A stretch of 64,000 nt of DNA. It comes from an uncultured SAR86 cluster bacterium. GTDB lineage: Bacteria; Pseudomonadota; Gammaproteobacteria; Magnimaribacterales; D2472. The DNA lies in NCBI GenBank assembly GCA_902586925.1, contig CACIJE010000001.1:1-64000 (forward strand), written 5' to 3'. Under the pieces are notes generated by a model. The model saw only the letters and a list, made by a program, of their open reading frames with translations, did not search any database and had not been told where the DNA came from. Below, in pieces: positions 50,632 through 62,859 of the stretch (within the stretch, counting starts at the first letter, position 1; every line of letters starts with the position of its first letter). The position numbers and the translations under genes were made by a program.

Positions 50632-51941
50632 AGCTTTTCCACTTTATCTAGAAGATTTTTTGCAGATTTTTTTATCTCATCATTTTGAGTGGTTTGAACT
50701 AAGTTATCAAGAAGAGATTTTGCATTATCTTTATCGTTCATCTCAAAATATGTAACTGCCAAATCAAACTGCTGTTGGTCTATATCATTTTTGATACTAA
50801 GATCAGGTGGTAAACTTGATAGAGAAGAACCATTATCCTCAGCCTCATCAAAATCATAGTTAATTTCTTCAGAGGATCTCATCTTTCTGACCTGTATAAA
50901 AATTAATGCCAATAAAACTCCTGATGCTAATGAAATTAAAGAAATAAAAATTAAATCAAAAATTTCAAATTGGTCTTGATTTTGTTGCGTAACCTCACCA
51001 GGCACTGCAGTGAGCTCATCAAGCATTTGATTGTCAACTGCTAATCTAATTTCTTTAGTGTTTTGTTCAATTAAACTTTTTGGATCTATTGAGTCGCTGA
51101 AATCAATTTGTTTTTTATTTTCATTATTAGGATTCATATCTTGTTTTTCGGTAACATCTTTAATAACTTTGGGTGCGGTAAGAACTAAAAGAGATTTTGA
51201 AGCTGATTTTAATCTATCAGCAAATGAATTATTCATTTCAAATATAGAGTCTCTTGCAATTTGATAAGAGATCTTTTCAATCTCAGCAAATGATGGAATT
51301 AATATATCAATATCCTTTCTAATTAAATTAATATTATCATCGATAAAAGCATCTCTGTTCCCAAGATATATTGACCACATCACTTGATAAATAGATATAT
51401 TTTTATTATTTCCTTTTATTGTTTCAGCCATGCTCCAAACGGTAGTAATGTCACCACTTTTAAAAATTTCTACTGTTTTATTTTTAGATTTAGACTCTTT
51501 GATATTTTCATTATCATCATTTTTAATATTAGCTTTAATTGATGGCGTTTGTTTATTAGGTATTTGTGTGTCGGTAATGACATTTGAACTTCTAACTTTT
51601 GATGGTAAAAAAATAAAAATGTCTTTTGAAAAACTTTCTTTGATAACTATATTAAAACTAAAATAATCTTCTTGATATTCATTGGCTAGCACGATTGAAA
51701 AGGTTTGAAAATTACCAAAATTATTAATTAACGTGTACTCAATAAACGTTTCATTGATAGGATCTTTTGTTTTATATTCATTAATAACTATATCGCCATC
51801 ACGAATAATCTCTTTTTCAATTCTAAATTCTATAATCCTTTGATTTTGATCGTTTACTTTAATTTTTGGTGAAGATAAAAATATATCTGCAATTAGATTG
51901 AATGAGAGTAACGTTGAAAATAAAAAGAAATATCTCAACAC
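50628..51941 (-). CDS. FimV/LysM-TPR-like protein
   Basis: AETIKGNNKNISIYQVMWSIYLGNRDAFIDDNINLIR; C-terminal LDLAVTYFEMNDKDNAKSLLD-like region. Confidence 0.8.
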   Translation of the reverse strand: MLRYFFLFSTLLSFNLIADIFLSSPKIKVNDQNQRIIEFRIEKEIIRDGDIVINEYKTKDPINETFIEYTLINNFGNFQTFSIVLANEYQEDYFSFNIVIKESFSKDIFIFLPSKVRSSNVITDTQIPNKQTPSIKANIKNDDNENIKESKSKNKTVEIFKSGDITTVWSMAETIKGNNKNISIYQVMWSIYLGNRDAFIDDNINLIRKDIDILIPSFAEIEKISYQIARDSIFEMNNSFADRLKSASKSLLVLTAPKVIKDVTEKQDMNPNNENKKQIDFSDSIDPKSLIEQNTKEIRLAVDNQMLDELTAVPGEVTQQNQDQFEIFDLIFISLISLASGVLLALIFIQVRKMRSSEEINYDFDEAEDNGSSLSSLPPDLSIKNDIDQQQFDLAVTYFEMNDKDNAKSLLDNLVQTTQNDEIKKSAKNLLDKVEKL

Positions 51942-52957
51942 AACTTATTCTTCTCAACTAAACTTTCAAGAATTTGAACAGTATTTAAAGCAGCTCCCTT
52001 TCCATAAACATTATCAGCAACTATCCACATTGAAATCCAGTTTTCGTTATTTATTCTTTGAGATCTAATTCTTCCAACATAAACATCCTCAGTATCATTT
52101 GCATTCTCAAGAGGAGTTGGGTATTCAAGAGATTTTGGATTGTCTATGACGTCAATTCCAGGCGCATTACTAAGTAATTCAATTATCTGATTTCGAGAAG
52201 TTTCTTTTTTTGTTCTAAAAAATATTGCTTCAGAGTGACCATTTAATACTGGTACTCTTACGCATGTTGCCTGAACTTCAATGCTAGAATCAAGAATTTT
52301 TTTTGTCTCCCAGACAAGCTTCATTTCTTCTTTTGTAAAATCATTATCTAAAAATATATCGCACTGTGGTATTACATTGAATGCTATTTGTTTTGGATAA
52401 ACCTCTTGTCTACTCGTTTTATCTTTTATTTGATTTTGTAACTCTTGCACCGCCTGTTTGCCAGTTCCTGATACTGCTTGATATGTTGCAACATTCAAAA
52501 AATCTATAACAAATTCTTTATGAATTGGGCTTATAGCCATTAAAAGCTGAGAAGTGGAACAATTAGGGTTTGCTATTAAAGATGGAGCTTGCAAATTGGT
52601 TATGTCATCTCCGTTGATCTCTGGAATTATAAGTGGTACATCTTTTTCATATCTAAATTCAGATGATAAATCTATTACATACACTCCCTTTTTTACAAAA
52701 TCATTTGCATGCTCTTTTGCTACTTTTGATCCTGCAGAAAAGATTGCCAAATTAATTTTTGAATAATCAAAGTTGTCCAAATTTTCAATTTTATGAACTT
52801 TATTATTAAATGAAATTTCATCTCCTACCGAAGATGATCCTAAAGGATAAAAATCGTTTATTTCAATATTTTTGTTTTCTAATAAGGAGATGATTTTCTT
52901 ACCTACCACGCCTGATGCACCAATTAATGCTAAATTTACTAAACTACTCATCTTCAA
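51935..52957 (-). CDS. asd: Aspartate-semialdehyde dehydrogenase
   Basis: ALIGASGVVGKKI; NPNCSTSQL; VRVPVLNGHSEA. Confidence 0.93.
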   Translation of the reverse strand: MKMSSLVNLALIGASGVVGKKIISLLENKNIEINDFYPLGSSSVGDEISFNNKVHKIENLDNFDYSKINLAIFSAGSKVAKEHANDFVKKGVYVIDLSSEFRYEKDVPLIIPEINGDDITNLQAPSLIANPNCSTSQLLMAISPIHKEFVIDFLNVATYQAVSGTGKQAVQELQNQIKDKTSRQEVYPKQIAFNVIPQCDIFLDNDFTKEEMKLVWETKKILDSSIEVQATCVRVPVLNGHSEAIFFRTKKETSRNQIIELLSNAPGIDVIDNPKSLEYPTPLENANDTEDVYVGRIRSQRINNENWISMWIVADNVYGKGAALNTVQILESLVEKNKLC

Positions 52958-54020
52958 TAATTTTTATAATCTTTCCTGCGACTTCTGATGTTTTTAGATA
53001 TTTTTCATCAGTAGCAATATCTTTTGTTCTAAAACCCTTTTGTATAAAGGTTTTAATAGCAGCATCAATTTTATTTGATACAACTTCTTCATCCAGTGAA
53101 TATTTTAATGCCATGGATAGAGATCCAATCATTGCTAGTGGATTAGCAATATCTTGGTTAGCGATATCTGGCGCACTTCCGTGACATGGCTCATACATAC
53201 CTTTAAGAGAACCATCTAAAGATGCTGATGGAAGCATTCCGATAGACCCAGTGAGAGTTGCAGCAATATCAGACAGAATATCTCCAAACAGGTTGCTTGC
53301 GACAATAACATCAAATTGATTTGGATTGAGAACTAACTGCATAGCTGTATTGTCTGCAAGTTGATGAGAAAGCTCAACATCTGGATACTCTGCTGACATT
53401 TCTGTAACAATTGATCTCCAAAACTTAGATACTTCCAAAACATTTGCTTTTTCTACAGAGCATAATCTTCCACTTCTTTTTTGAGCAGATTCAAAAGCTA
53501 TTTTTGCGATTCTTCTTATCTCGTCTTCATTATAAATCATGGTGTTAAAAGCATAATTTGGCGTTTCATCTTCAATAACACCTCTTGGCTCACCGAAATA
53601 TATGCCTCCAGTGAGTTCTCTTACTATCAAAATATCTAATCCTTCAATAATTTTTTCTTTTATTGGTGATGCTTCCGATAATTCATTAAAAAGGAAGGCA
53701 GGTCTTAAATTTGCAAATAAATTTAATTCTTTTCTTAGTGTTAATAATGCATTTTCTGGTCTGTCATCCCAACTTAGATTATCCCACTGAGGTGCTCCGA
53801 CCGCTCCAAACAAAATTGCATCAGCTTCTTTGGCTGCTTGTAACACTTCATGTGGAATTGGTGAACCTGTTTTTTCATAAGCAGTTCCTCCAACATCAAG
53901 AGTATTAATAGAAAAATTTAAATTAAACTTTTTAATTGTAAATTTTAAGATTTGCATAGCAGCATCAGTAACCTCTTGTCCAATTCCATCACCAGGCAAA
54001 ACTAATATTTTCTTACTCAC
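52944..54020 (-). CDS. leuB: 3-isopropylmalate dehydrogenase
   Basis: LPGDGIGQEV; VRELTGGIYFGEPRG; SNLFGDILSD. Confidence 0.98.
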   Translation of the reverse strand: MSKKILVLPGDGIGQEVTDAAMQILKFTIKKFNLNFSINTLDVGGTAYEKTGSPIPHEVLQAAKEADAILFGAVGAPQWDNLSWDDRPENALLTLRKELNLFANLRPAFLFNELSEASPIKEKIIEGLDILIVRELTGGIYFGEPRGVIEDETPNYAFNTMIYNEDEIRRIAKIAFESAQKRSGRLCSVEKANVLEVSKFWRSIVTEMSAEYPDVELSHQLADNTAMQLVLNPNQFDVIVASNLFGDILSDIAATLTGSIGMLPSASLDGSLKGMYEPCHGSAPDIANQDIANPLAMIGSLSMALKYSLDEEVVSNKIDAAIKTFIQKGFRTKDIATDEKYLKTSEVAGKIIKIIEDE

Positions 54021-54658
54021 TTAAACACCCAGGGTTTTTCGATAGCTCGTGCTTTCTCAAAATTAAGAATTTTATTCTTTTCTTTTAAAGTTATATCAAT
54101 GTCATCTAATCCATAAATAATTCGATCAACGAGATGTTGCTCAACACTAAAAAAAATTATCTTATCACCAACTTTAATTTCTTTTTTTTGGAGATCTATT
54201 GAAAGTTCAAGTGTATCTTGATGAGTTTGCTTAAATAAAAAGTCAATTTCCGTTTTATCTAACTTAATTGGTAAGAGGCCATTTTTAAAGGAGTTATTGT
54301 AAAAAATATCACCAAAAGAAGATGCAATAACTGCTTTTATTCCAAAGTCTCTTAGCGCCCAAACAGCATGTTCTCTTGAAGAACCACATCCAAAATTATC
54401 CCTAGATAACAATATTTTTGATTTGTTGTATGGCTCTTGATTGAGAATGAAATTTTCATCTATTATTCTTTCTTCTTTAGTAACACCAAGCTTACCATCA
54501 TCTTTATATCTCCAACCATCAAAAAGATAATCTTCATAGCCAAACTTTTTAATTGATTTTAAATATTCTGTTGGAATGATTTGATCAGTATCAATATTAT
54601 CTCTGTCAAGATATGCAACCATACCATCGATAATTAACCCTTCACTATTTGATTTCAT
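54017..54658 (-). CDS. leuD: 3-isopropylmalate dehydratase small subunit
   Basis: [23 protein letters not shown]. Confidence 0.97.
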   Translation of the reverse strand: MKSNSEGLIIDGMVAYLDRDNIDTDQIIPTEYLKSIKKFGYEDYLFDGWRYKDDGKLGVTKEERIIDENFILNQEPYNKSKILLSRDNFGCGSSREHAVWALRDFGIKAVIASSFGDIFYNNSFKNGLLPIKLDKTEIDFLFKQTHQDTLELSIDLQKKEIKVGDKIIFFSVEQHLVDRIIYGLDDIDITLKEKNKILNFEKARAIEKPWVFK

Positions 54659-56052
54659 GATGGATCTCCAATGGTTCCATTTATAGCAGTGTATGCAGCC
54701 ATTAATGGACTCATTAAATGTGTTCTTCCTAAATATCCCTGTCTTCCTTCAAAGTTTCTATTTGAGGTTGATGCACATCTTTCATATGGTTTGAGTTGAT
54801 CTGGATTCATTCCAAGACACATCGAGCACCCAGGATCTCTCCAGATAAAACCTGCATCAGTAAAAACTTTATCTAATCCCTCATTTTCTGCTTGTTCTTT
54901 CACAAGACCAGACCCGGGCACAACAATAGCTTCTGAAATATTTGATGCAATAGTTTTGCCCTTAACTATTTCAGCAGCCTGCCTTAAATCTTCAATTCTA
55001 GAATTAGTACAAGATCCTATGAAAACTTTATCGAATGTTAAATCAGATAGTTTAGTTTCATCTTCGATACCCATATAGTCTCTTGCAAGCTCAATATTCT
55101 TTTTGTTCTCATCAGTGGTATCAAATACTGTTGGAATTGATTCATCATAATTCAATACCATCTCAGGCGAAGTACCCCATGTAACTTGTGGTTTGATTTT
55201 TGATACATCTATAGTTATTTCTTTATCAAATTTTGCATCGTCATCTGACTTGAGTGTTTTCCAATACTCCTTTGCTTGACTAAAAGTGTCTGCATCAAGA
55301 AATGATTTACTTTTAACATACTCAATAGTTTTTTTGTCTGGGGCAATTAATCCAACCTTTGCTCCTGCTTCAATAGCCATGTTACAAATAGTCATTCTTC
55401 CCTCAACAGATATGCTACTTATATAGGATCCTGAAAATTCAATGGCATAGCCAGTTCCACCTGCAGTACCAATTTGTCTTATCAAATATAAGACAATATC
55501 TTTTGAAGAAACATGTCTGTCTACTTCTCCTTCAAATCTAACATTCATATTTTTTAATTTAGAAACTTTTAAGCACTGAGTAGCAAGAACGTGTTCAACT
55601 TCCGAAGTTCCTATACCCATTGCTAAACAACCAAGCGCTCCATGAGTAGAAGTATGAGAGTCACCACAAACAATAGTCATTCCAGGAATAGTAAATCCTA
55701 ATTCAGGTCCTATAACATGAACAATACCCTGTTTATTTGACTCTATATCAAATTGTTTAATGCCAAATTTATTACAATTCTTATCCAATTCAACTACTTG
55801 TATCTTTGAAATTTCATCAGTTATTGATTCAGAATTAAAATTATTACCTCTTGTTGTAGGTACATTATGATCAGGAGTAGCAATGTTGGCATTAAGCCTC
55901 CAAGGCTTTAAATTTTTCTTTATTAGTCCCTCAAATGCCTGAGGGGATGTGACCTCATGCAAATAATGTCTATCAATATATAGAAGTGACTCTCCCGAAT
56001 CGAGTTGGGTGACGTGATGCTCTTCCCAGAGTTTGTCGTATAAAGTCTTCAT
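54655..56052 (-). CDS. leuC: 3-isopropylmalate dehydratase large subunit
   Basis: [25 protein letters not shown]. Confidence 0.98.
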   Translation of the reverse strand: MKTLYDKLWEEHHVTQLDSGESLLYIDRHYLHEVTSPQAFEGLIKKNLKPWRLNANIATPDHNVPTTRGNNFNSESITDEISKIQVVELDKNCNKFGIKQFDIESNKQGIVHVIGPELGFTIPGMTIVCGDSHTSTHGALGCLAMGIGTSEVEHVLATQCLKVSKLKNMNVRFEGEVDRHVSSKDIVLYLIRQIGTAGGTGYAIEFSGSYISSISVEGRMTICNMAIEAGAKVGLIAPDKKTIEYVKSKSFLDADTFSQAKEYWKTLKSDDDAKFDKEITIDVSKIKPQVTWGTSPEMVLNYDESIPTVFDTTDENKKNIELARDYMGIEDETKLSDLTFDKVFIGSCTNSRIEDLRQAAEIVKGKTIASNISEAIVVPGSGLVKEQAENEGLDKVFTDAGFIWRDPGCSMCLGMNPDQLKPYERCASTSNRNFEGRQGYLGRTHLMSPLMAAYTAINGTIGDPS

Positions 56053-56057
56053 TATTT

Positions 56058-57140
56058 TTACTCACTAAAAGGAAGATTTTGTTCAACATCAGCACATTGA
56101 GCTTTATTGATTAATAAATGATCCACTAAAACTAAACTAACCATGGCCTCGGCAATTGGCACAGCTCTGATGCCGACACATGGATCATGTCTTCCAGTAA
56201 CCTCTATATCAACCTCATTACCTTCTTTGTTTACAGTTTTTCCTGTTGTTCTAATACTTGATGTTGGCTTTATGATAAAGCTTAAGGTTATATCATCTCC
56301 GTTAGATATACCGCCTAATATTCCTCCTGAATTATTTGAAATGAAACCTGCTGCTGTTATTTCATCCCTTGCTTCTGAACCTTTAAGGCTTAATAGATCA
56401 TCTGCATTGCCAATTGATACTGACTTTACTGCGTTAATAGTCATTATTGCTTTTGCTAAATTAGCATCTAACTTCTCGAAAACTGGATCTCCCAATCCAA
56501 CTGGACAGTTCTCAACAATAACTCCTAACTTTGCACCTACAGAATTACCCTCTTTGATTAAGTCTTTAAACATTGAATCTAGTTCAGACAATTTTGATTC
56601 ATCACTAAAAAAATATTTATTACTTATGTTTTTATGATTAATTGTATCAGCTTTTACTTTTCCTATTTCTGATACAAAACCATTTACTGAAACACCTTCC
56701 TTTTTAAGAATCTTTTTAGCAATTGCTCCAGCAGCTACCCAATTTGCAGTTTCTCTAGCACTTGCTCTTCCACCACCTCTGTAATCTCTATGACCATATT
56801 TTGCTTGATAAGTAATATCTGCATGATTTGGTCTAAAAACATCTTTTATATTCGAGTAATCTTTAGATTTTTGATCTTTGTTGTAAATAATCATTCCAAT
56901 TGGTGTTCCAAGGGTTTTTCCTTCAAAAACACCAGATAAAATCTCAACAGCATCATCTTCTTTTCTTTGAGTAGTTACATCTGATTGGCCGGGCTTTCTT
57001 CTATTTAATTCATACTGAATATCTTCTTTTTTTATCTCAATTTGAGGTGGGCAACCATCTAAAATACAGCCCATAGCAGTGCCATGACTCTCACCAAAAG
57101 TCGTAATTTTAAATATTTTTCCAAACGTATTGCCTGACAT
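56058..57140 (-). CDS. aroC: Chorismate synthase
   Basis: [20 protein letters not shown]-like motif; [17 protein letters not shown]. Confidence 0.98.
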   Translation of the reverse strand: MSGNTFGKIFKITTFGESHGTAMGCILDGCPPQIEIKKEDIQYELNRRKPGQSDVTTQRKEDDAVEILSGVFEGKTLGTPIGMIIYNKDQKSKDYSNIKDVFRPNHADITYQAKYGHRDYRGGGRASARETANWVAAGAIAKKILKKEGVSVNGFVSEIGKVKADTINHKNISNKYFFSDESKLSELDSMFKDLIKEGNSVGAKLGVIVENCPVGLGDPVFEKLDANLAKAIMTINAVKSVSIGNADDLLSLKGSEARDEITAAGFISNNSGGILGGISNGDDITLSFIIKPTSSIRTTGKTVNKEGNEVDIEVTGRHDPCVGIRAVPIAEAMVSLVLVDHLLINKAQCADVEQNLPFSE

Positions 57141-57179
57141 GGCGATAATTATAGTCCAAAAAGCTAAAAAAGCTTTACT

Positions 57180-58631
57180 TTAAGGGATTTTTGAAAATAA
57201 TTTCTGGAAATCGATAACAGAGGTTTCTTCAAGCTTTTCTTGGTTCATACAAAGTCTGAATATTTCTTCAGATACTTCCTCATTAAATGTTATGTCTAAA
57301 TTATTTTTAAATTTCTTCTCTAAAACAGGTATGCCTTCTTTTCTTCTTCGTTTATGACCTATGGGATACTCAACCTCAATCACATCTGTTGAAGTGCCAT
57401 CATTAAAATGAATTTGAATTCTATTTGAGATTGAACGCTTATCTGCTTCAAGATATTCTTTTGAGTATCTTTTATCTTCACTGATTAACATTTTTTCTCT
57501 TAAAGCGTCAATTCTAGGATCTTTTGCTACATCGTCCTCGTAATCCTCTGCAACTAAATCTCCCTTTAATAGGCCAATTGCAACCATATATTGTAAACAG
57601 TGATCTCTATCAGCAGGATTATTTAGCTCGCCTACCTTTGAGATAATTCTAATTGCAGATTCATGCGTAGTAATTTCAATAGATTTAATATCTTCGATTT
57701 TGTACTTAATTTCATCATGCAGTTTTACTGCAGCCTCTACTGCGGTTTGAGCATGGAACTCTGCAGGAAAACTAATCTTAAAAAGTATATTTTCCATAAC
57801 ATAAGTTTCAAAAGGTTGAGGTAAAGAAAGTTTTTCTCCACCAAATGAAACATCTTCAAAACCCCATACAGGTGCAGATAAAACGCCCGGATATCCGATT
57901 TCTCCGGACATAGTAATCATAGCTAGTCTTACAGCCCTGCTAGTTGCATCTCCAGCCGCCCAACTTTTTCTGGAACCAGCATTTGGAGCATGTCTATAAG
58001 TTCTAAGACTTTGACCATCAATCCAAGCTTGACTTACAGCATCTTTAATTTGATCTGCTGAACCACCCAATAATTTTGTAGCAACTGCTGTTGAGGCGAC
58101 TTTTACTAATATGACATGGTCAAGTCCAACTCTATTAAAACTATTTTCAAGTGCTAAAACACCTTGAATTTCATGAGCCATGATCATAGATTCTAAAACA
58201 GTTCGCATGGTTAAAGGTTCTTTTCCATCAGCAATATTTCGTTGTGAAACAAAATCGCATACTGACAGTATTGCACCTAAGTTATCTGAAGGATGGCCCC
58301 ATTCTGCAGCAAGCCAAGTATCGTTATAATCAAGCCATCTAACAATACAACCAATATCGAAAGCTCCTTTTACAGGGTCTAGCTCATAATCTGTTCCAGG
58401 TACTCTAACGCCAAAAGGTACTTTTGTATCTTTTACTATAGGTCCAAGCATTTTGGTACAAGCAGGGAACTGAAGAGCTAGAAGACCACATCCAATGGTA
58501 TCTATAAGACAATTTCTTGCAGTATCTAATGCTAAATCAGATTTAATTTCATAGCTTGAAACGTAATTAGCTATTTTGGAGATAAGTTCATCAAACCCAG
58601 GTCTGATATTCAGATCTACATTTGATGACAT
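57180..58631 (-). CDS. prpD: 2-methylcitrate dehydratase
   Basis: [43 protein letters not shown]. Confidence 0.95.
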   Translation of the reverse strand: MSSNVDLNIRPGFDELISKIANYVSSYEIKSDLALDTARNCLIDTIGCGLLALQFPACTKMLGPIVKDTKVPFGVRVPGTDYELDPVKGAFDIGCIVRWLDYNDTWLAAEWGHPSDNLGAILSVCDFVSQRNIADGKEPLTMRTVLESMIMAHEIQGVLALENSFNRVGLDHVILVKVASTAVATKLLGGSADQIKDAVSQAWIDGQSLRTYRHAPNAGSRKSWAAGDATSRAVRLAMITMSGEIGYPGVLSAPVWGFEDVSFGGEKLSLPQPFETYVMENILFKISFPAEFHAQTAVEAAVKLHDEIKYKIEDIKSIEITTHESAIRIISKVGELNNPADRDHCLQYMVAIGLLKGDLVAEDYEDDVAKDPRIDALREKMLISEDKRYSKEYLEADKRSISNRIQIHFNDGTSTDVIEVEYPIGHKRRRKEGIPVLEKKFKNNLDITFNEEVSEEIFRLCMNQEKLEETSVIDFQKLFSKIP

Positions 58632-58634
58632 ATT

Positions 58635-59756
58635 TTATGACCTATCAGAGATATCAATCCATTCAGATGACTCAACACCAATATAGTCAGCGCTCGGTCT
58701 GATAATTCTATTATTTGCTCTTTGCTCCATACAATGAGCTGTCCAACCAGAAACTCTTGACATCACAAATATTGGTGTAAATAGTTTTGTTGGTATTCCC
58801 ATATAAAAATATGCTGGAGCATGAAAAAAGTCTGCGTTAGCAAACATTTTCTTTTCATCAGCCATTACTTTCTCAACCTCTTCTGCTACTTGATATAAAG
58901 TATCGTTTTCAGCTAATTCGGATAACTCTTTTGCATATTCTTTGATAACAGCATTTCTTGGATCTCTAATTGAATAAACAGCATGTCCAAAGCCCATAAT
59001 TTTTTCTTTATTACTCAGCATCTCAATAATTTTTGATTTTGCTTCTTCTTTGGAAGTCCAATTTTCGATTAACTCCATTGCTTTTTCATTAGCGCCACCA
59101 TGAAGTGGTCCTCTCAATGAACCTATAGCAGCTACTACACATGAATGCATATCTGACATAGTCGACGCACAAACTCTTGCCGTAAAAGTTGAAGCATTAA
59201 ATTCATGTTCAGCATATAAAATTAAAGAAACGTCCATTACTTTTCTATGCAAATCTGATGGTGTTTTTCCATGAAGTATGTATAAAAAGTGGCCGGCCAT
59301 ACTATCCTCATCGTTTACAAGATCTATATCTAAACCCTCATGAGAATATTTATACCAATATGTAACAATTGATGGCATTGTTGCTATCATTCTATTTATA
59401 GAATTAAGCTGATTAGAGAATTCTCCTTCAGGTTCTAAATTTCCTAACATAGATGTACCAGTTCGCATTACATCCATTGGATGAGCTGATGATGGAATTT
59501 TTTGCAGAACTTGTTTTAGTGAGTCAGGAAGATCTCTTAAACTTTTGAGTAATTTCTTATACTCTTCTAATTCTTTTTGATTGGGGAGTTTATCGTAAAG
59601 TAGAAGATAAGCCACCTCTTCAAAAGAGGATTTTTCTGCAAGTAATTCAATTTTATGTCCCCTATAAGCTAATCCTTCTATTTGTCCTACTGTGGAAAGT
59701 GATGTTTCTCCAGCAACTTGTCCTCTTAAGCCAGCTCCCTCTAATTTTTTTGTCAT
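58635..59756 (-). CDS. prpC: 2-methylcitrate synthase
   Basis: GLRGQVAGETSLSTVG; GPLHGGANEKAMEL; GFGHAVY. Confidence 0.95.
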   Translation of the reverse strand: MTKKLEGAGLRGQVAGETSLSTVGQIEGLAYRGHKIELLAEKSSFEEVAYLLLYDKLPNQKELEEYKKLLKSLRDLPDSLKQVLQKIPSSAHPMDVMRTGTSMLGNLEPEGEFSNQLNSINRMIATMPSIVTYWYKYSHEGLDIDLVNDEDSMAGHFLYILHGKTPSDLHRKVMDVSLILYAEHEFNASTFTARVCASTMSDMHSCVVAAIGSLRGPLHGGANEKAMELIENWTSKEEAKSKIIEMLSNKEKIMGFGHAVYSIRDPRNAVIKEYAKELSELAENDTLYQVAEEVEKVMADEKKMFANADFFHAPAYFYMGIPTKLFTPIFVMSRVSGWTAHCMEQRANNRIIRPSADYIGVESSEWIDISDRS

Positions 59757-60625
59757 GAACCTTCCTTTTTATTTACAAACTGTTCATCAAGTTCTTTTTC
59801 AAATTTATAATAATCAAGAACTTCATACAACTCTTCCCGGGTTTGCATTATATCTAACAGTGGCTCTTGTGTCCCGTCTTTGATAATTGAATTATAAATT
59901 TTTTCAGCTGAAGCGCTCATTGCTCTAAAAGCCGTCAACGGATACAAAACCATATCAACACCAACATCACAAAGTTCTTTTTGAGAAAATAGTGGTGTTC
60001 TTCCAAATTCTGTAATATTTGCTAACAAAGGAGTTGAAAAATTTTTTTTAAATTCCTTGTAGTCTTCAATTGAAATAGCTGCTTCAAGAAAAATACCATC
60101 AGCACCAACGTCTAAATATTTTCCACATCTTTTGATGGCCTTCTCTATTCCTTCAGATGCAATTGCATCTGTTCTTGCCAAGATAAAGAAAGATTCATCA
60201 ATTTTTGAATCTACTGCTGATTTCAGTCTATCTTGCATCTTTGAAACAGAAACAATTTGTTTATTTGGTCTATGGCCACATCTCTTATCAAAAACTTGAT
60301 CTTCAATATGTACTGCTGCCACACCTGCATTTCCCATTTCAACAACTGTATTTGAAACATCTCCCCATCCAGTATCAATGTCCACCAAAAGTGGTAACGA
60401 AGAAACATTTGTAATTCTTTTAGCATCTATTAAGACATCTTCAAGTGAAGTCAATCCCAGATCTGGAAGACCATAAGAGGCAGCTGCAACACCGCTTCCT
60501 GAGAGATAAATGGCTTTATGATTTGCTGCTTCAGCTAACTTTGCTGAATAAGCATTTATTGCACCAGGTATCACTAAAGGATTATTATTTTTTAAAGCAT
60601 CCCGAAATTTTTTACCAAATGTCAT
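59753..60625 (-). CDS. prpB: 2-methylisocitrate lyase
   Basis: VDIDTGWGDVSNTV; HIEDQVFDKRCGHRP. Confidence 0.95.
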   Translation of the reverse strand: MTFGKKFRDALKNNNPLVIPGAINAYSAKLAEAANHKAIYLSGSGVAAASYGLPDLGLTSLEDVLIDAKRITNVSSLPLLVDIDTGWGDVSNTVVEMGNAGVAAVHIEDQVFDKRCGHRPNKQIVSVSKMQDRLKSAVDSKIDESFFILARTDAIASEGIEKAIKRCGKYLDVGADGIFLEAAISIEDYKEFKKNFSTPLLANITEFGRTPLFSQKELCDVGVDMVLYPLTAFRAMSASAEKIYNSIIKDGTQEPLLDIMQTREELYEVLDYYKFEKELDEQFVNKKEGS

Positions 60626-60626
60626 A

Positions 60627-61286
60627 TTAATAAAATTTAATTCCTCTAATAATTCTATCTTTATTGTTTTTTCTTCTCCATCTATTAGTATCTCTTAAAC
60701 TGTAAACACATCCACAATACTCTTGCTGGTAAAAATGTTCCCTTTTTGAAATTTCTATCATCCTAGATGAGCCACCAAGCTTTCTCCAATTAAAATCCCA
60801 ATATGTAATATTTTCATGTCTTGAAGCTGCTCTATGTCCTGAATTATTTATTTGATCCATATCCTTCCATCTAGAAATTCCTAAAGTTGTTGCATATGTG
60901 TTAAATCCGTTCTCACTTGCAAAAAGAGCTGATCTTTCAAAACGCATATCGAAACATTTCGTGCATCTTTCTCCTCTCTCAGGCTCATCTTCTAATCCCT
61001 TTATTCTTTCAAACCAATTTTCCTTATCATAGTCTCCGTCAATACAATTGAATCCAACTTGATCACAAAATCTTCTATTCTCTTCTTTTCTAATTTCATA
61101 CTCATCAATTGGATGAATATTTGGGTTGTAAAAAAATACTGTTGTTTTTATGTCTGATGCTGCTAATCCTTCTATTATTTCACCAGAACATGGTGCACAA
61201 CAACTATGAAGAAGGAGATTTTTTTCTCCATTTGGCATCTCTAATTTTGGCCTTTCATAGTTTTTCAACTTATATCTATCATTCAT
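60627..61286 (-). CDS. queH: Epoxyqueuosine reductase QueH
   Basis: [42 protein letters not shown]. Confidence 0.92.
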   Translation of the reverse strand: MNDRYKLKNYERPKLEMPNGEKNLLLHSCCAPCSGEIIEGLAASDIKTTVFFYNPNIHPIDEYEIRKEENRRFCDQVGFNCIDGDYDKENWFERIKGLEDEPERGERCTKCFDMRFERSALFASENGFNTYATTLGISRWKDMDQINNSGHRAASRHENITYWDFNWRKLGGSSRMIEISKREHFYQQEYCGCVYSLRDTNRWRRKNNKDRIIRGIKFY

Positions 61287-61890
61287 TTACAAAAACCGAA
61301 TTACTAATGATTGCTTTCTCAAGTTCATCATAATTATAAAAAGATTCTATTTCTGGATACTTAGACGAAACAGTATCTGGAGCGTTCATAAAAAATCCTT
61401 GATTGGCAACTTCAAACATCTGAATATCATTATGAGAGTCACCAGCTGCAAAACATCTATATCCCATTTCCATAAATGCTGTTATTGCCTGTTTTTTTGC
61501 CTTTGGATGTCTAAGTTTATATGAAACTATCTCATCATCTACTATTTCAAGGTTGTGACAAAGCAAAAATGGATAACCAAGTTTTTTCATCAAAGGTTTA
61601 GCAATATCATGAAATGTATCTGACAAAATCACAACCTGAAAGTTTTTTCTTAAATTAGAAACAAATTCTAATGCTCCTGGTAAAAGATCTACTGATGATG
61701 CTGCTTTTTGAACATCTGAGAGCTTTACACCCTCTTTTGACATTATTTTTAATCGCATATCTAGTAACTCTTCATAGCTTGGTATATCTCTAGTTGTTTT
61801 TCCTAGATCTTCAATTCCAGTATTTAAGGCAACTTTCTCCCATATTTCATCGGTAAGAGTTCCCTCCATATCTAAACAAACTATTTCCAT
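61279..61890 (-). CDS. thrH: Bifunctional phosphoserine phosphatase/homoserine phosphotransferase
   Basis: [37 protein letters not shown]. Confidence 0.88.
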   Translation of the reverse strand: MEIVCLDMEGTLTDEIWEKVALNTGIEDLGKTTRDIPSYEELLDMRLKIMSKEGVKLSDVQKAASSVDLLPGALEFVSNLRKNFQVVILSDTFHDIAKPLMKKLGYPFLLCHNLEIVDDEIVSYKLRHPKAKKQAITAFMEMGYRCFAAGDSHNDIQMFEVANQGFFMNAPDTVSSKYPEIESFYNYDELEKAIISNSVFVNE

Positions 61891-61893
61891 AAG

Positions 61894-62790
61894 CTAACTA
61901 TTTTTAATTCCAAACGGCACATGTGCAGACGTGGTTGTTTCTATTGCATTCATAATATGTTTTTTTTGATCATCAAAAAAGATATCTGCATCAAAAGATT
62001 CTAAAAATTTGGTTTTGTCCATTCCTCCTAAAAACAATGACTCATCTATACGAACACCCCATTTTCTGAGAGTTTTTATCACTCTCTTGTCTGATGGAGC
62101 TGACCTAGCAGTTACTAGTGCGGTTCTAATTGGACACTCATTTATTTCAAAATCACTTTGAATTTTGTTTAGTTCAACCAAAAATGATTTAAATGGGCCT
62201 TCTTTTAGAACTGATTTAGCATTTACCTCATTTTTAATAAAAGCATCCAGTCCTTTTTCTTGAAAAACTTTCTCAGATTCATCAGAAAAAATTACAGCAT
62301 CTCCATCAAAAGCAATCTTTAAAATGTCAGAATCATTTTTTTTCATTCTATCAGATGATCTTGACATAATTGTTGCTGCAGCAACATTACTATTAATGGC
62401 TAACCTAACATCTTCTACGCTACTTGATAAAAATAAGTGAACCCCAAAATCCCTCACATACCTATGAGGACTTTCGCCACCACAAAATGCAGCTCTAGAT
62501 ATATTTAAATTATGATCCTCAATAGAGTTTCTTATCCTAAGGCCAGTATCTGAAGTATTTCTTGATAATAAAATTACTTCGACTCTTTCTTTTCCATCAT
62601 AAAGATCATTAATATTCAGAATTTTTTTTACTAGATTGAACGCCTGTCCGGGTTTTAAAGTCTTATCTTCATTTTCTATTTGATAATCTTGATAGGATTT
62701 CAGCCCCCTTTTTTTATAAATCTCATGACTAAAATCAAGGTCAAACAAAGCTCTCGATGATATTCCAATAATTAACTTTGAATTTTGCAT
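61894..62790 (-). CDS. 5'-nucleotidase family protein
   Basis: ISSRALFDLDFSHEIY; VILLSRNTSDTGLRI; HVPFGIKN. Confidence 0.85.
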   Translation of the reverse strand: MQNSKLIIGISSRALFDLDFSHEIYKKRGLKSYQDYQIENEDKTLKPGQAFNLVKKILNINDLYDGKERVEVILLSRNTSDTGLRIRNSIEDHNLNISRAAFCGGESPHRYVRDFGVHLFLSSSVEDVRLAINSNVAAATIMSRSSDRMKKNDSDILKIAFDGDAVIFSDESEKVFQEKGLDAFIKNEVNAKSVLKEGPFKSFLVELNKIQSDFEINECPIRTALVTARSAPSDKRVIKTLRKWGVRIDESLFLGGMDKTKFLESFDADIFFDDQKKHIMNAIETTTSAHVPFGIKNS

Positions 62791-62829
62791 ACTAATCTAA
62801 CTTGTAAAATTATATATAAAATTGTATTA

Positions 62830-62849
62830 TACTGTATATATATTCAGTA
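62830..62849. promoter_or_regulatory. LexA/SOS box, autoregulatory
   Basis: TACTGTATATATATTCAGTA, 11 nt upstream of lexA ATG. Confidence 0.93.
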
Positions 62850-62859
62850 TTTTATTATT

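Noticed and set aside
62785-62859. Upstream extension of lexA
   Set aside because: Contains the SOS box and overlaps the divergent 5'-nucleotidase start; ATG at 62860 gives a normal LexA N terminus
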